From: an uncultured Bacteroidales bacterium | Lineage (GTDB): Bacteria; Bacteroidota; Bacteroidia; Bacteroidales; UBA932 | Assembly (NCBI GenBank): GCA_900316525.1 | Contig: ONDF01000024.1 | Location: forward strand, 1-64,000 | Direction: 5' to 3' | DNA: 64,000 nt | Shown here: piece after piece, positions 51,865 to 60,721 of the stretch | Layout: every line of letters begins with the position of its first letter | Position numbering within the stretch: position 1 is the stretch's first letter | Made by a program: the position numbers and the translations under genes | Notes under the pieces: model-generated | What the model was told of the DNA's origin: nothing | Seen by the model: the letters and a program-made list of their open reading frames with translations, nothing else | Database searches by the model: none

Positions 51865-53385
51865 ATGATAATGGACCCTCGTATTGAACTGAACCACAAC
51901 GAAGTGGTTTCCTTCCTGGGCAAGCTGCCGCAGGATTTCACCCGGGCCGACCTGGTCAAGTTCATCCGGGAGAAAGGGATCCGGATGGTGGATTTCATGT
52001 ATCCCGCCGAAGACGGGCGCGTGAAGACGCTGAACTTCACCGTGAACAACCTCGCCTACGTGGAGACGATCCTCACCGAAGGCGAGCGCGTGGACGGCTC
52101 CAGCCTGTTCCCCTCCTTCATCGAAGCCGGGAACAGCGACCTGTACGTCCTTCCGCGTTACCGGACGGCGTTCGTGGACCCCTTCAACGAGATACCTACC
52201 CTGTGCTTCCTGTGCAGTTTCTTCACCAAGGACGGCGAGCCCTTCGACTGCGCCCCGTACATGACCCTGATGCGGGCCGAGGACGCCTTCTACCAGTCCA
52301 CGGGCCTGACTTTCGAGGCCATGGGCGAACTGGAGTACTACGTCATCACCGACGCGGATCCCCTATTCCCCGCCACGGACCAGAAGGGCTACCACGAGTC
52401 CGAACCCTTCGCGAAGCTGAACGACTTCCGCCGCGCCTGCATGGTCCACGTGGCCAAGACCGGCGGCCAGATCAAGTACGGGCACAGCGAGGTGGGAAAC
52501 TTCACCCTGGACGGGAAGATCTATGAGCAGAACGAGATCGAGTTCCTTCCGAACCCGGTGGAAACGGCCGCCGACCAGCTTCTGCTGGCGAAATGGGTCA
52601 TCCGGAACCTCGCCTACCAGTGGGGGCTGGACGTGTCCTTCGCCCCGAAGATCACCGTGGGCAAGGCGGGATCAGGGATGCACATCCATATGCGCCTGAT
52701 GCAGGAAGGGAAAAACGTCACCCTGGGCCCGGACGGCAAGCTGTCCGAGGTCGCCCGCCGCGCCATCGCCGGCCTGATGCTGATGGCCCCGTCCATCACG
52801 GCCTTCGGCAACAAGAACCCCACCTCCTACTTCCGCCTGGTCCCGCACCAGGAGGCGCCGACCAACGTCTGTTGGGGCGACTGCAACCGCTCCGCCCTGG
52901 TCCGTGTGCCGCTGGGCTGGTCCTCCGGGGTGGACATGTGCACCCGGGCCAATCCCCACGAGCAGCCGGTTCCGGCCGATACGACCGAGAAGCAGACCTT
53001 CGAGATGCGCAGCCCCGACTGCTCCGCCGACATCTACCAGCTGATGGCCGGCCTGTGCGTGGCCGCCCGCAAGGGCCTGGAGATGCCGGTCGAGGAAGCG
53101 CTGAAGATCGCGGACGAGAAGTACGTGGACATGGACATCCACAAGAGCGAGAACGCCGCCCGGCTCGCGACGCTCGACTCGCTCCCGACCTGCTGCGCCG
53201 AATCCGCCGCCTGCCTGGAAAAAGCGCGCGCGGCCTACGAGGAAGCCGGCGTTTTCAAGCCCCGGATGATCGACGGAATCATCAACGCGCTCAAGAGCCA
53301 CCACGACAAGCACCTCCACGCCGACGCCAAAAAGGACCCGGCCCTGATGCGCAAGCTGGTGGACCAGTACTTCTACTGCGGCTAG
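51865..53385 (+). CDS. glutamine synthetase family protein (type I-like)
   Basis: 506 aa (ATG at 51865; a second at 51871 is equally possible). DGSSLFPSFIEAGNSDLYV, GSGMHIHMRLMQEGK, NPTSYFRLVPHQEAPTN and TFEMRSPDCSADIYQLMAGL match the ATP/glutamate-binding motifs of glutamine synthetases; GELEYYVI has the metal-binding Glu. Length is that of type I enzymes, not of the ~730-aa type III common in Bacteroidetes. The adenylylation-site Tyr region (NLYDLP) of beta-type enzymes is not present. It probably makes glutamine from glutamate and ammonia, though some family members use other amines. Single-gene transcript. Confidence 0.85.
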   Translation: MIMDPRIELNHNEVVSFLGKLPQDFTRADLVKFIREKGIRMVDFMYPAEDGRVKTLNFTVNNLAYVETILTEGERVDGSSLFPSFIEAGNSDLYVLPRYRTAFVDPFNEIPTLCFLCSFFTKDGEPFDCAPYMTLMRAEDAFYQSTGLTFEAMGELEYYVITDADPLFPATDQKGYHESEPFAKLNDFRRACMVHVAKTGGQIKYGHSEVGNFTLDGKIYEQNEIEFLPNPVETAADQLLLAKWVIRNLAYQWGLDVSFAPKITVGKAGSGMHIHMRLMQEGKNVTLGPDGKLSEVARRAIAGLMLMAPSITAFGNKNPTSYFRLVPHQEAPTNVCWGDCNRSALVRVPLGWSSGVDMCTRANPHEQPVPADTTEKQTFEMRSPDCSADIYQLMAGLCVAARKGLEMPVEEALKIADEKYVDMDIHKSENAARLATLDSLPTCCAESAACLEKARAAYEEAGVFKPRMIDGIINALKSHHDKHLHADAKKDPALMRKLVDQYFYCG

Positions 53386-53426
53386 CCGGATGAAAAAGCC
53401 AGTCCTAATCTTTTGGTAAAAAATAC

Positions 53427-53507
53427 AATCCAACCCCGTCAGGGTTGGATTTTTCAGTACTAAATGAGTCCTAATTTCACAGGCCCGACGCATCACTGCG
53501 TCGGGCC
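53427..53507. terminator. two terminator hairpins between converging genes
   Basis: AATCCAACCC-CGTCA-GGGTTGGATT (53427-53451) with A- and T-runs, and GGCCCGACGCA-TCAC-TGCGTCGGGCC (53482-53507). AGTCCTAAT is found before each hairpin (53401 and 53467). They separate the glutamine synthetase gene from the convergent helicase gene; no gene is seen in 53386-53578. Confidence 0.75.
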
Positions 53508-53578
53508 CGCTACTTAACCTAAACTTAAACTATGAAAAACTTCGTAACAAAGATACGAAAGTTTTTCTATATAGCAAG

Positions 53579-56053
53579 TCAAATGTGACGAATTTTAGCA
53601 TATTTCAATAATAAAATTTTATCGCCGTATTTTTCAAAAACGATATTTGCCTTGATATCAGGCACTTCACCCGTAATATTTAGGACTTTTCCAACCCCAA
53701 ACCGGTTATGTTCGATCCGATCGCCCACATGGAAGCTGGACATCGGGTCCGGGGTGAATTCCGCATCCGGCACCTTGGGCGGCAGCGGCCGGTTCAGCAG
53801 GGCCTCCCGGGTGGTCGGCCGGGGGGTCCCCACAGGACTATTTGCTCCCCTGGCGTTCATCCTGTCATTTTGACCAAATGCCGGCCCCCTGTCATTCCGA
53901 GCGGCCACGCCCTCTCTGTCATTTCGACCAAGCGAAGCGCGTGGAGAAATCTCCCGTCCTCCCCCGAACCTTCCGAACCGGAAGCCCGGATGGTCGTCGT
54001 CGTCCATCGACCTGTCCACCTGGAAGTCCTCCTTGCGGAGGGGATTCTGGAGATACTGCGGCGCGATCTCGCGGAGGAAGCGGCTGGGGGCGTTGCTCTC
54101 GTGCTTGCCGTTCCGCATGCGCGTCTGGGCGAAAGTGAGCGCGACGGCCGTCTTGGCCCGCGTGAGGGCCACGTAGAACAGGCGGCGCTCCTCTTCCAGC
54201 TCCGGTTCCGTGAGCATCCAGCCGCCGGAGGGGAACAGGTTCTCCTCCATCCCGGACACGAAGACATACGGGAATTCCAGGCCCTTGGCGGAATGGGCCG
54301 TCATCAGGGCCACCTTGTTGGAGGTTTCGTCATCGGCCACGTCCACATTGGACAGGAGGGAGATGTTCTCCAGGAAGGCCGGCAGGGTGACGAGCGGGAG
54401 TTCGGAATCCGGCACGTCGCCGTGCCCGTCCTCCAGCATCTCGTTGCGGTATTCTCCCTGCACTTCCTCCACGTAGCCGGCCACGCTGTCCAGGAGTTCC
54501 TGGACGTTCGCGGCGCGGGCCTGGCCCTCGATGGAATTGTCGCTCTTGTAGAAAAGGTACAGGCCGGACTCGCTGGCGAGGGTTTTCGCCGCCTCGTAGG
54601 CATCCGTCTGCTCCAGCGTCTCCGCGACTTTGGCGATCATCGAGCAGAAGCCGCGGATCTTGCCGACGGCGGCGGCGCGGAGGCCGAAGGACTCCAGGTC
54701 CTCCGCCCAGGCGGCGCCGTACAGCGAAGTTCCCTTCGCCTGCGCCGCCGCAGCCAGGGCCGCCAGCGACGTGTCGCCGATGCCGCGGGCCGGCTTGTTC
54801 ACCGCCCGCTTGAAGGATTCGTCGTCGTTCGTGTTCGCGGCCAGCTTGAAATAGGCCATCATATCCTTGACTTCCGCCCGCTCGAAGAAAGAGTTCCCCG
54901 AGTAGATCACGTAAGGGATGTTCCGCTTGCGGAGCTGCTCCTCCAGGGCGCGGGACTGGGCGTTCGTGCGGTACAGGATGGCGAAATCCTCGTACTCGGC
55001 GTGGACCTCGTGCATCCGCTGCAGGATGGCGGACGCGATGAGGGCCGCCTCCTCCTGCTCCGTGTAGGCCCGCACGAGGCGGATCTTCTCCCCTTCCTCG
55101 CCCATCGACACGCACTGCTTCGGGATGCGGCCTTCGTTATTGGCGATCAGCGTGTTGGCGGCGTTCACGATGTTCCGCGTGGACCGGTAGTTGCGCTCCA
55201 GGCGGAAGGTTTTCGCCTCCGGGAAATCCTTCTTGAAGTTCAGGATGTTCTCGATCTTGGCGCCGCGAAAGGCATAGATGGACTGGGAGTCGTCGCCCAC
55301 CACGCACAGGTTCCGGTGCACCGCCGCCAGTTTCTTGAGAATCAGGTACTGCGCATAGTTCGTGTCCTGGTACTCGTCCACCATGATGGCGTCGAAGCGT
55401 TCGGAAATCGACGTCAGCGCGTCGGGGCTCTGCTTCAGCAGGATGTTCATGTACAGGAGGATGTCGTCGAAGTCCATCACCCCCGACTGCCGGCACAGCT
55501 GGCAGTACGCCTGGTACACCCGGTAGATCTCGGGCTTCTTGTGCACGCGGTCGTCGTCGCGGTAGCCGCCGGCGCCGTTCGCGTACGGCGTGGGCGTGAC
55601 CAGGTCGTTCTTCGCCTTGGAGATGCGGGCGAGCACTTCCTTGGGCTTGTACATCTTGTCGTCCAGGCCCAGCCGCTTGAGGCAGTCCTTGATGGCGCTC
55701 ACCGAATCGGCGGTATCATAGATAGTGAAGGTGGGCGGAAAGCCGATGGCGTCGGCGAACTCCCGCAGGAAACGGATGAAGACGGAATGGAAGGTGCCCA
55801 TCCAGATGCGGCGGGCCTTGCGCTCCCCCACCATCTGGCCGATGCGCTCCTTCATCTCGCCGGCCGCTTTCTTGGTAAAGGTCAGGGCCAGGATCCGGGA
55901 GGGATCCGTCCCTTTCTCGATCATGTAGGCGATTCTGGAAGTCAATACGCGGGTCTTCCCGGAGCCTGCCCCCGCCACGATCAGCACCGGTCCTTCCACA
56001 CACTCAACCGCTTGCCTCTGCTCCTTGTTCAAATCCTCGAGTATCGCACTCAT
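53579..56053 (-). CDS. UvrD/PcrA-type ATP-dependent DNA helicase
   Basis: 824 aa from the ATG at 56051-56053 (MSAILEDLNKEQRQAV). All superfamily 1 motifs are in place: Walker A AGAGSGKT, MVDEYQDTN, GDDSQSIYAFRGA, LERNYRSTRNI, MTAHSAKGLEF, FYVALTRAKT. The C-terminus has a Tudor-like domain (HVGDRIEHNRFGVGKV). It unwinds DNA 3' to 5' in repair and replication. In the linker before the Tudor domain three copies of a dispersed repeat are translated (about residues 701-730). Serves as an internal control for the deleted helicase at 1922. Confidence 0.95.
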   Translation of the reverse strand: MSAILEDLNKEQRQAVECVEGPVLIVAGAGSGKTRVLTSRIAYMIEKGTDPSRILALTFTKKAAGEMKERIGQMVGERKARRIWMGTFHSVFIRFLREFADAIGFPPTFTIYDTADSVSAIKDCLKRLGLDDKMYKPKEVLARISKAKNDLVTPTPYANGAGGYRDDDRVHKKPEIYRVYQAYCQLCRQSGVMDFDDILLYMNILLKQSPDALTSISERFDAIMVDEYQDTNYAQYLILKKLAAVHRNLCVVGDDSQSIYAFRGAKIENILNFKKDFPEAKTFRLERNYRSTRNIVNAANTLIANNEGRIPKQCVSMGEEGEKIRLVRAYTEQEEAALIASAILQRMHEVHAEYEDFAILYRTNAQSRALEEQLRKRNIPYVIYSGNSFFERAEVKDMMAYFKLAANTNDDESFKRAVNKPARGIGDTSLAALAAAAQAKGTSLYGAAWAEDLESFGLRAAAVGKIRGFCSMIAKVAETLEQTDAYEAAKTLASESGLYLFYKSDNSIEGQARAANVQELLDSVAGYVEEVQGEYRNEMLEDGHGDVPDSELPLVTLPAFLENISLLSNVDVADDETSNKVALMTAHSAKGLEFPYVFVSGMEENLFPSGGWMLTEPELEEERRLFYVALTRAKTAVALTFAQTRMRNGKHESNAPSRFLREIAPQYLQNPLRKEDFQVDRSMDDDDHPGFRFGRFGGGREISPRASLGRNDREGVAARNDRGPAFGQNDRMNARGANSPVGTPRPTTREALLNRPLPPKVPDAEFTPDPMSSFHVGDRIEHNRFGVGKVLNITGEVPDIKANIVFEKYGDKILLLKYAKIRHI
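53863..53952 (-). repeat. three tandem copies of the GTCATT-type repeat inside the helicase gene
   Basis: Copies begin at GTCATTTTGACC (53863), GTCATTCCGAGCG (53891) and GTCATTTCGACC (53918, ending GGAGAAATCT at 53952). Read in frame from the minus strand they give ASLGRNDRE, VAARNDRG and FGQNDRMN, i.e. three xRNDR-like peptides in the flexible linker. Confidence 0.8.
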
Positions 56054-56136
56054 AACTGCCAAAACTTTTTACGAAAATAGCGAAAAAATGCGTAAATTCG
56101 CACATTATATTTAGTAAACTCAATTTTACTGCAATA

Positions 56137-57477
56137 ATGTCTAACCAGCTCGATTTGAAAAAGGGCCTCGACATCCCCGTGAAGGGAGCCGCCGCCCAGA
56201 AAGTCGCCAAGACGGTCAAACCGGGCGTCGTCGCCGTCAAACCCACTGATTTCAAGGGCTTTCTTCCGAGGCTTCTCGTGAAGGAAGGCGACCGCGTCCT
56301 CGCCGGTTCCCCCGTCCTCGCCGACAAGCAGAAGCCCCAGATCCTCCTCACCTCGCCCGTCAGCGGCACGGTGAAGAGCGTCGTCCGGGGTGACAAGCGC
56401 AAGCTGCTCGCCGTCCTCGTCGAGGCCGACGCCTCCCAGGAGTACGTCGACTTCGGGACGAAAGTCCCCGCCGATGCGGAAGCGGTGAAGGCGCTTCTCC
56501 TCAAGACCGGCCTCTGGAACGCCCTCATCCAGCGTCCCTACGGCATCCAGGCGGATCCCGACCTGCGCCCGAAGGCCATCTTCGTCTCCACCTTCAGCAC
56601 CGCCCCGCTCGCGGCCGACACCGAGTTCACCCTCGGCGACCGCCTCGCGGACATCCAGGCCGGCGTGAACGCGCTCGGCAAGCTCACGGACGGCGGTGTC
56701 CATCTCACCGTGAACAAAGCCGTCTGGAACAGCAGCCCGTTCCACAAGGTGGAGCATGCGATCGTCCATTCCGTCAGCGGCAAGCATCCCGCCGGCAACG
56801 TGGGCGTGCAGATCAGCCACATCGCGCCCATCCAGAAGGGCGAGACCGTGTGGACGATGCCCGTCACGCTCCTCGCGGCCCTCGGCCGCGTCATCAACAC
56901 CGGCAAGCTGGACCTCACCCGCAAGGTGGCGGTCACCGGCCCCGTGGTCGCCGAGCCCGCCTACGTCGTCGCCCTCCCGGGCACGCCCGTGAAGGAGCTC
57001 GTCGACGTCCCGGCCGACGCCCGCGTCATCGGCGGTGACGTCCTCACCGGCGAGAACCTCGGCGCCGACGGCTGCCTCGGCTACTTCCAGGACCAGCTCA
57101 CCCTCCTGCACGAAGGCACGGAGCGCGAGTGGTTCGGCTGGGCGAAGCCCTTCCGCCCGAAAGTCCACAGCTCTTCCTGGTGCTACTTTTCCTGGCTCAC
57201 CCCGGGCAAGAAGTACGACATGGACACCAACCTCCACGGCGGCCCGCGCGCCTTCGTCGAGACCAAGTGCTTCGAGGACGTGACCCCGATGGACATCTTC
57301 CCCATCTACCTGATCAAGGCCTGCCTCGCGGGCGACATCGAGAAGATGGAGAAGTTCGGCATCTACGAGGTCCTGCCCGAGGACCTGGCCCTCTGCGACT
57401 ATGTGGACCCTTCCAAGAACGACATCCAGGCCATGATCCAGCAGGGTATCGACCTGATGATTAAAGAAATGGCATAA
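56137..57477 (+). CDS. nqrA: Na+-translocating NADH:quinone reductase subunit A
   Basis: 446 aa. Starts MSNQLDLKKGLDIPVKGAA, with the NqrA signatures PRLLVKEGDRVLAGSPVLAD, LTSPVSGTVKSVVRGDKRK and VYSSSWCYFSWLTP-like KVHSSSWCYFSWLTPGKKYD. NqrA is the soluble subunit at the cytoplasmic face. It opens a complete six-gene operon A-B-C-D-E-F with gaps of 3-16 bases. The 83-base space before it holds AT-rich sequence but no clean TAnnTTTG; TATATTTA at 56105-56112 is the best candidate. Confidence 0.97.
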   Translation: MSNQLDLKKGLDIPVKGAAAQKVAKTVKPGVVAVKPTDFKGFLPRLLVKEGDRVLAGSPVLADKQKPQILLTSPVSGTVKSVVRGDKRKLLAVLVEADASQEYVDFGTKVPADAEAVKALLLKTGLWNALIQRPYGIQADPDLRPKAIFVSTFSTAPLAADTEFTLGDRLADIQAGVNALGKLTDGGVHLTVNKAVWNSSPFHKVEHAIVHSVSGKHPAGNVGVQISHIAPIQKGETVWTMPVTLLAALGRVINTGKLDLTRKVAVTGPVVAEPAYVVALPGTPVKELVDVPADARVIGGDVLTGENLGADGCLGYFQDQLTLLHEGTEREWFGWAKPFRPKVHSSSWCYFSWLTPGKKYDMDTNLHGGPRAFVETKCFEDVTPMDIFPIYLIKACLAGDIEKMEKFGIYEVLPEDLALCDYVDPSKNDIQAMIQQGIDLMIKEMA

Positions 57478-57480
57478 GTT

Positions 57481-58635
57481 ATGGCAGACGAAAAGAAACC
57501 CGGCCTCTTCGAAAAAGGCGGCAAGCTGTACTGGCTTCACTCTACCATCGATGCGTTCGACACCTTCCTCCGCGTTCCGGGCACGGTGACCGCGAAAGGC
57601 GCCCACGTCCGTGACGGCATCGACCTCAAGCGCGTGATGATCATGGTCGTCATCGCCCTCGTTCCGGCCGCCCTGTTCGGCATGTACAACGTGGGCCTGC
57701 AGACCTCCAACCTCTACCATCTCGACTGGAACTTCTGGCACATGTTCTGGTACGGCCTCCTGCGGATGCTTCCGCTGTTCGTCGTGTCCTACATCGTGGG
57801 CCTCGCCATCGAGTTCGGTTCCTCCCAGATCCGCGGCGAGGAAGTGAACGAGGGCTACCTCGTCACCGGCTTCCTCATCCCGCTCATCGTCCCGGTGGAC
57901 GTTCCCCTGTGGATGCTCGCCCTCGCCGTGGCCTTCTCCGTCATCTTCGTCAAGGAAGTGTTCGGCGGCACCGGCATGAACATCTGGAACCCGGCCCTCG
58001 TGGCCCGCGCCTTCCTGTTCTTCTCCTATCCTTCGTCCATGTCCGGCTCCTCCGTGTGGGTGTCCAAGACCTGGGTCTCCGCCCTCAAGGACGTCGACGC
58101 GGTCTCCGCGGCCACCCCGCTTGCGATCGCGCACGACGGCGGCTTCGACGCCGTCTCCGGCGCCGTGGGCCAGTACTCCTTCATGGACATGTTCTACGGC
58201 TTCATCCCCGGCTCCACCGGTGAAACCAGCGTGATCGCCATCCTCCTCGGCGCCATCCTGCTCGTATGGACGGGCGTGGCCTCCTGGAAGATCATGGTTT
58301 CCTCCATCGCCGGCGGCCTCCTCGTGGGCTGGCTCGGCCAGCTCGCCGGCGCCACCGCCGTCCCGTGCTACTACCAGCTGGTGATGGGCGGCTTCCTGTT
58401 CGGTTCCGTCTTCATGGCCACCGACCCGGTGACCGCGGCCCAGACCGAGACCGGCAAGTGGATCTACGGCTTCCTCGTCGGCGCCCTCGCCGTCATCGTG
58501 CGCCTGTGGAACCCGGGCTACATGGAAGGCATGATGCTCGCCATCCTGTTCATGAACACGATGGCCCCGCTCATCGACCACTGCGTCGTCACGAGCCACA
58601 TCAACCGGCGGATGAAGAAAGTGAAAACCGCTTAA
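57481..58635 (+). CDS. nqrB: Na+-NQR subunit B
   Basis: 384 aa, about ten membrane helices. The covalent FMN site is Thr212 in AVSAATPLAI; the usual motif is SGAT, so here the Gly is replaced by Ala. Other parts (NIWNPALVARAFLFFSYP, FMATDPVTAAQTETGKWIYG) are typical. NqrB carries FMN and takes part in Na+ transfer and quinone reduction. 3 bases after nqrA. Confidence 0.96.
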   Translation: MADEKKPGLFEKGGKLYWLHSTIDAFDTFLRVPGTVTAKGAHVRDGIDLKRVMIMVVIALVPAALFGMYNVGLQTSNLYHLDWNFWHMFWYGLLRMLPLFVVSYIVGLAIEFGSSQIRGEEVNEGYLVTGFLIPLIVPVDVPLWMLALAVAFSVIFVKEVFGGTGMNIWNPALVARAFLFFSYPSSMSGSSVWVSKTWVSALKDVDAVSAATPLAIAHDGGFDAVSGAVGQYSFMDMFYGFIPGSTGETSVIAILLGAILLVWTGVASWKIMVSSIAGGLLVGWLGQLAGATAVPCYYQLVMGGFLFGSVFMATDPVTAAQTETGKWIYGFLVGALAVIVRLWNPGYMEGMMLAILFMNTMAPLIDHCVVTSHINRRMKKVKTA

Positions 58636-58647
58636 AGGACACGCGCT

Positions 58648-59478
58648 ATGAATACCAACAACAACGTCTATACTGTTATCTATACGACCCTCATCGTGGT
58701 CGTCGTAGCCGCGCTCCTGGCCTTCGTGTCCCAGTCCCTCAAGGGCAAGCAGGATGCGAACGAGAAGGCCGACACGATCTCCCAGATGCTCACGGCCGCC
58801 CAGTTCGGGACCAAGGCCGAGTTCCAGAAGGCCGGCAACGCCGCCGTCCTCGCCAAGTATGCCGAGGAGATCGGCCAGGCCTTCACCATTAATGTCAACG
58901 GCGAGAAAGTCCAGGACCTGGACCTCACCAAGGTGTACAGCCCGAAAGAGCTCAAGCGCCAGAACTACAACATCAAGGGCGGCGCCAACAAGACCGGCGA
59001 GCCCGAACTGCCCGTGTTCGTCTTCAAGAACGGCAAGACCGTGGTTCCCATCTACGGGGCCGGCCTTTGGGGTCCGGTCTGGGGCTACATCGCCTTCGAA
59101 CAGGACCTGAAGACCATCGCCGGCGCCTATTTCGACCACGAGTCCGAGACCGCCGGCCTCGGCGCCAAGATCAAGGACGACCCCGCCTTCCAGGCCGAGT
59201 TCGTGGGCGAGCAGCCCGACTTCTCGCAGGCCAATGTCTTCGAGATCGTGAAGGGCGGTGCCCCGGCCGCTGACGGCAAGTCCCTGACGGACAACAAGAT
59301 CGACGCCATCACCGGCGCGACGATGACCTCCCAGGGCCTGGATGTCGCCATCGACACCTGGCTCGGCGCCTATGCCAAGTACTTCCAGGCCGCCGCGCCC
59401 AAGCAGGATTGCTGCGGCGGGGAAGGTTGCGAAGGCGAAGGCGAGCACTGTGAAAACCAAGAAGCTACGGAGGAGTAA
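58648..59478 (+). CDS. nqrC: Na+-NQR subunit C with Cys-rich acidic tail
   Basis: 276 aa. One membrane helix (about 8-30) and a periplasmic FMN domain; the flavin Thr is Thr225 in AITGATMTS. PIYGAGLWGPVWGYIAF and GLGAKIKDDPAFQAEF are family motifs. Beyond the usual end there is a tail of about 20 residues with QDCCGGEGCEGEGEHCEN, four cysteines among acidic residues, that I do not know from other NqrC proteins. Confidence 0.95.
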   Translation: MNTNNNVYTVIYTTLIVVVVAALLAFVSQSLKGKQDANEKADTISQMLTAAQFGTKAEFQKAGNAAVLAKYAEEIGQAFTINVNGEKVQDLDLTKVYSPKELKRQNYNIKGGANKTGEPELPVFVFKNGKTVVPIYGAGLWGPVWGYIAFEQDLKTIAGAYFDHESETAGLGAKIKDDPAFQAEFVGEQPDFSQANVFEIVKGGAPAADGKSLTDNKIDAITGATMTSQGLDVAIDTWLGAYAKYFQAAAPKQDCCGGEGCEGEGEHCENQEATEE

Positions 59479-59481
59479 GCC

Positions 59482-60096
59482 ATGAATGCAAAACTGAAAG
59501 AAACCATTCTCAACCCGATTTTCAAGGGTAATCCGATCACCGTCCTGGTGCTGGGCATCTGCTCTTCCCTCGCGGTGACCGTCACGATGAAGGGTGCGCT
59601 CGTCATGGCCCTCTCCGTCATCGTGGTCACGGGCATCTCCAGCCTGATCCTCTCCCTGCTGCGCAACACCATCCCGGGCCGCGTGCGTATCATCGTCCAG
59701 CTCGTGGTGGTCGCGATGATGGTGATCCTGGTGGACCAGATCCTCAAGAGCTTCGAAGCCACCTACGCCATCGACAAGCAGCTGTCCGTGTACATCGGCC
59801 TCATCATCACGAACTGCATCGTGATGGGCCGCATCGAGGCGTTCGCCCTGGGCAACAAGCCCTGGCCCTCCTTCCTCGACGGCGTGGCCAACGGAGCCGG
59901 CTACGGCCTGATCCTGATGATCGTCGCCTTCTTCCGGGAGCTTCTCGGAAGCGGCACCCTCTTCGGGATCGACATCCTGAACCGTTTCGGCTATGTCCCG
60001 AACAACCTCGTGATCCTGCCTCCGTTCGCCCTCATCCTCCTGGGATGCATCGTCTGGGTCCAGCGGAGCATCCAGAAAGACCTCCAGGAAAAATAA
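59482..60096 (+). CDS. nqrD: Na+-NQR subunit D
   Basis: 204 aa, six membrane helices. GICSSLAVTVTMKGALVMAL and YIGLIITNCIVMGRIEAFA are the NqrD signature; the Cys in NCIVMG and the Cys in GICSS are the ones that, with NqrE, hold the membrane-embedded 2Fe-2S centre. 3 bases after nqrC. Confidence 0.97.
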   Translation: MNAKLKETILNPIFKGNPITVLVLGICSSLAVTVTMKGALVMALSVIVVTGISSLILSLLRNTIPGRVRIIVQLVVVAMMVILVDQILKSFEATYAIDKQLSVYIGLIITNCIVMGRIEAFALGNKPWPSFLDGVANGAGYGLILMIVAFFRELLGSGTLFGIDILNRFGYVPNNLVILPPFALILLGCIVWVQRSIQKDLQEK

Positions 60097-60108
60097 CAGC
60101 GCCGCCCT

Positions 60109-60705
60109 ATGGAATATCTCAGCTTATTCGTAAAGTCCATCTTCGTGGACAATATGATCTTCGCCTACTTCCTGGGAATGTGCTCATTCCTGGCGGTGTC
60201 GAAGAATGTGAAGACGGCTGCGGGCCTGGGTCTCGCCGTGATCGCCGTCCTTCTGATCACCCTTCCGGTCAACTATCTCCTCAACACCTATGTGCTGGCC
60301 CCCGACGCCCTCATCGAAGGGGTGGACCTGAGCTTCCTCAGCTTCATCGTCTTCATCGCGGTCATCGCCGCCATCGTGCAGGTCGTGGAGATGGTCGTGG
60401 AGAAGTTCTCCCCGGAACTGTACTCCTCCCTCGGTATCTTCCTGCCGCTGATCGCGGTGAACTGCGCCATCCTGGGCGGTTCCCTGTTCATGCAGCAGAA
60501 GGACTTCCTGAACATCGGTGAAGCCGTCGTCTATTCCCTCGGTTCCGGTATCGGCTGGTTCCTCGCCATCGTCTCCCTCGCGGCGATCCGCGAGAAGATG
60601 GCCTACTCCAACGTACCGCCGGCACTCAAGGGCCTGGGCATCACCTTCATCACGGTGGGTCTGATGGGCATCGCCTTCATGACCTTCATGGGCATTGCAC
60701 TGTAA
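60109..60705 (+). CDS. nqrE: Na+-NQR subunit E
   Basis: 198 aa, six membrane helices, topology inverted relative to Nqr[20 protein letters not shown] and [15 protein letters not shown] carry the two conserved cysteines of the NqrD/NqrE iron-sulfur site. 12 bases after nqrD. Confidence 0.97.
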   Translation: MEYLSLFVKSIFVDNMIFAYFLGMCSFLAVSKNVKTAAGLGLAVIAVLLITLPVNYLLNTYVLAPDALIEGVDLSFLSFIVFIAVIAAIVQVVEMVVEKFSPELYSSLGIFLPLIAVNCAILGGSLFMQQKDFLNIGEAVVYSLGSGIGWFLAIVSLAAIREKMAYSNVPPALKGLGITFITVGLMGIAFMTFMGIAL

Positions 60706-60721
60706 TCCGGAGGAACGCGTT

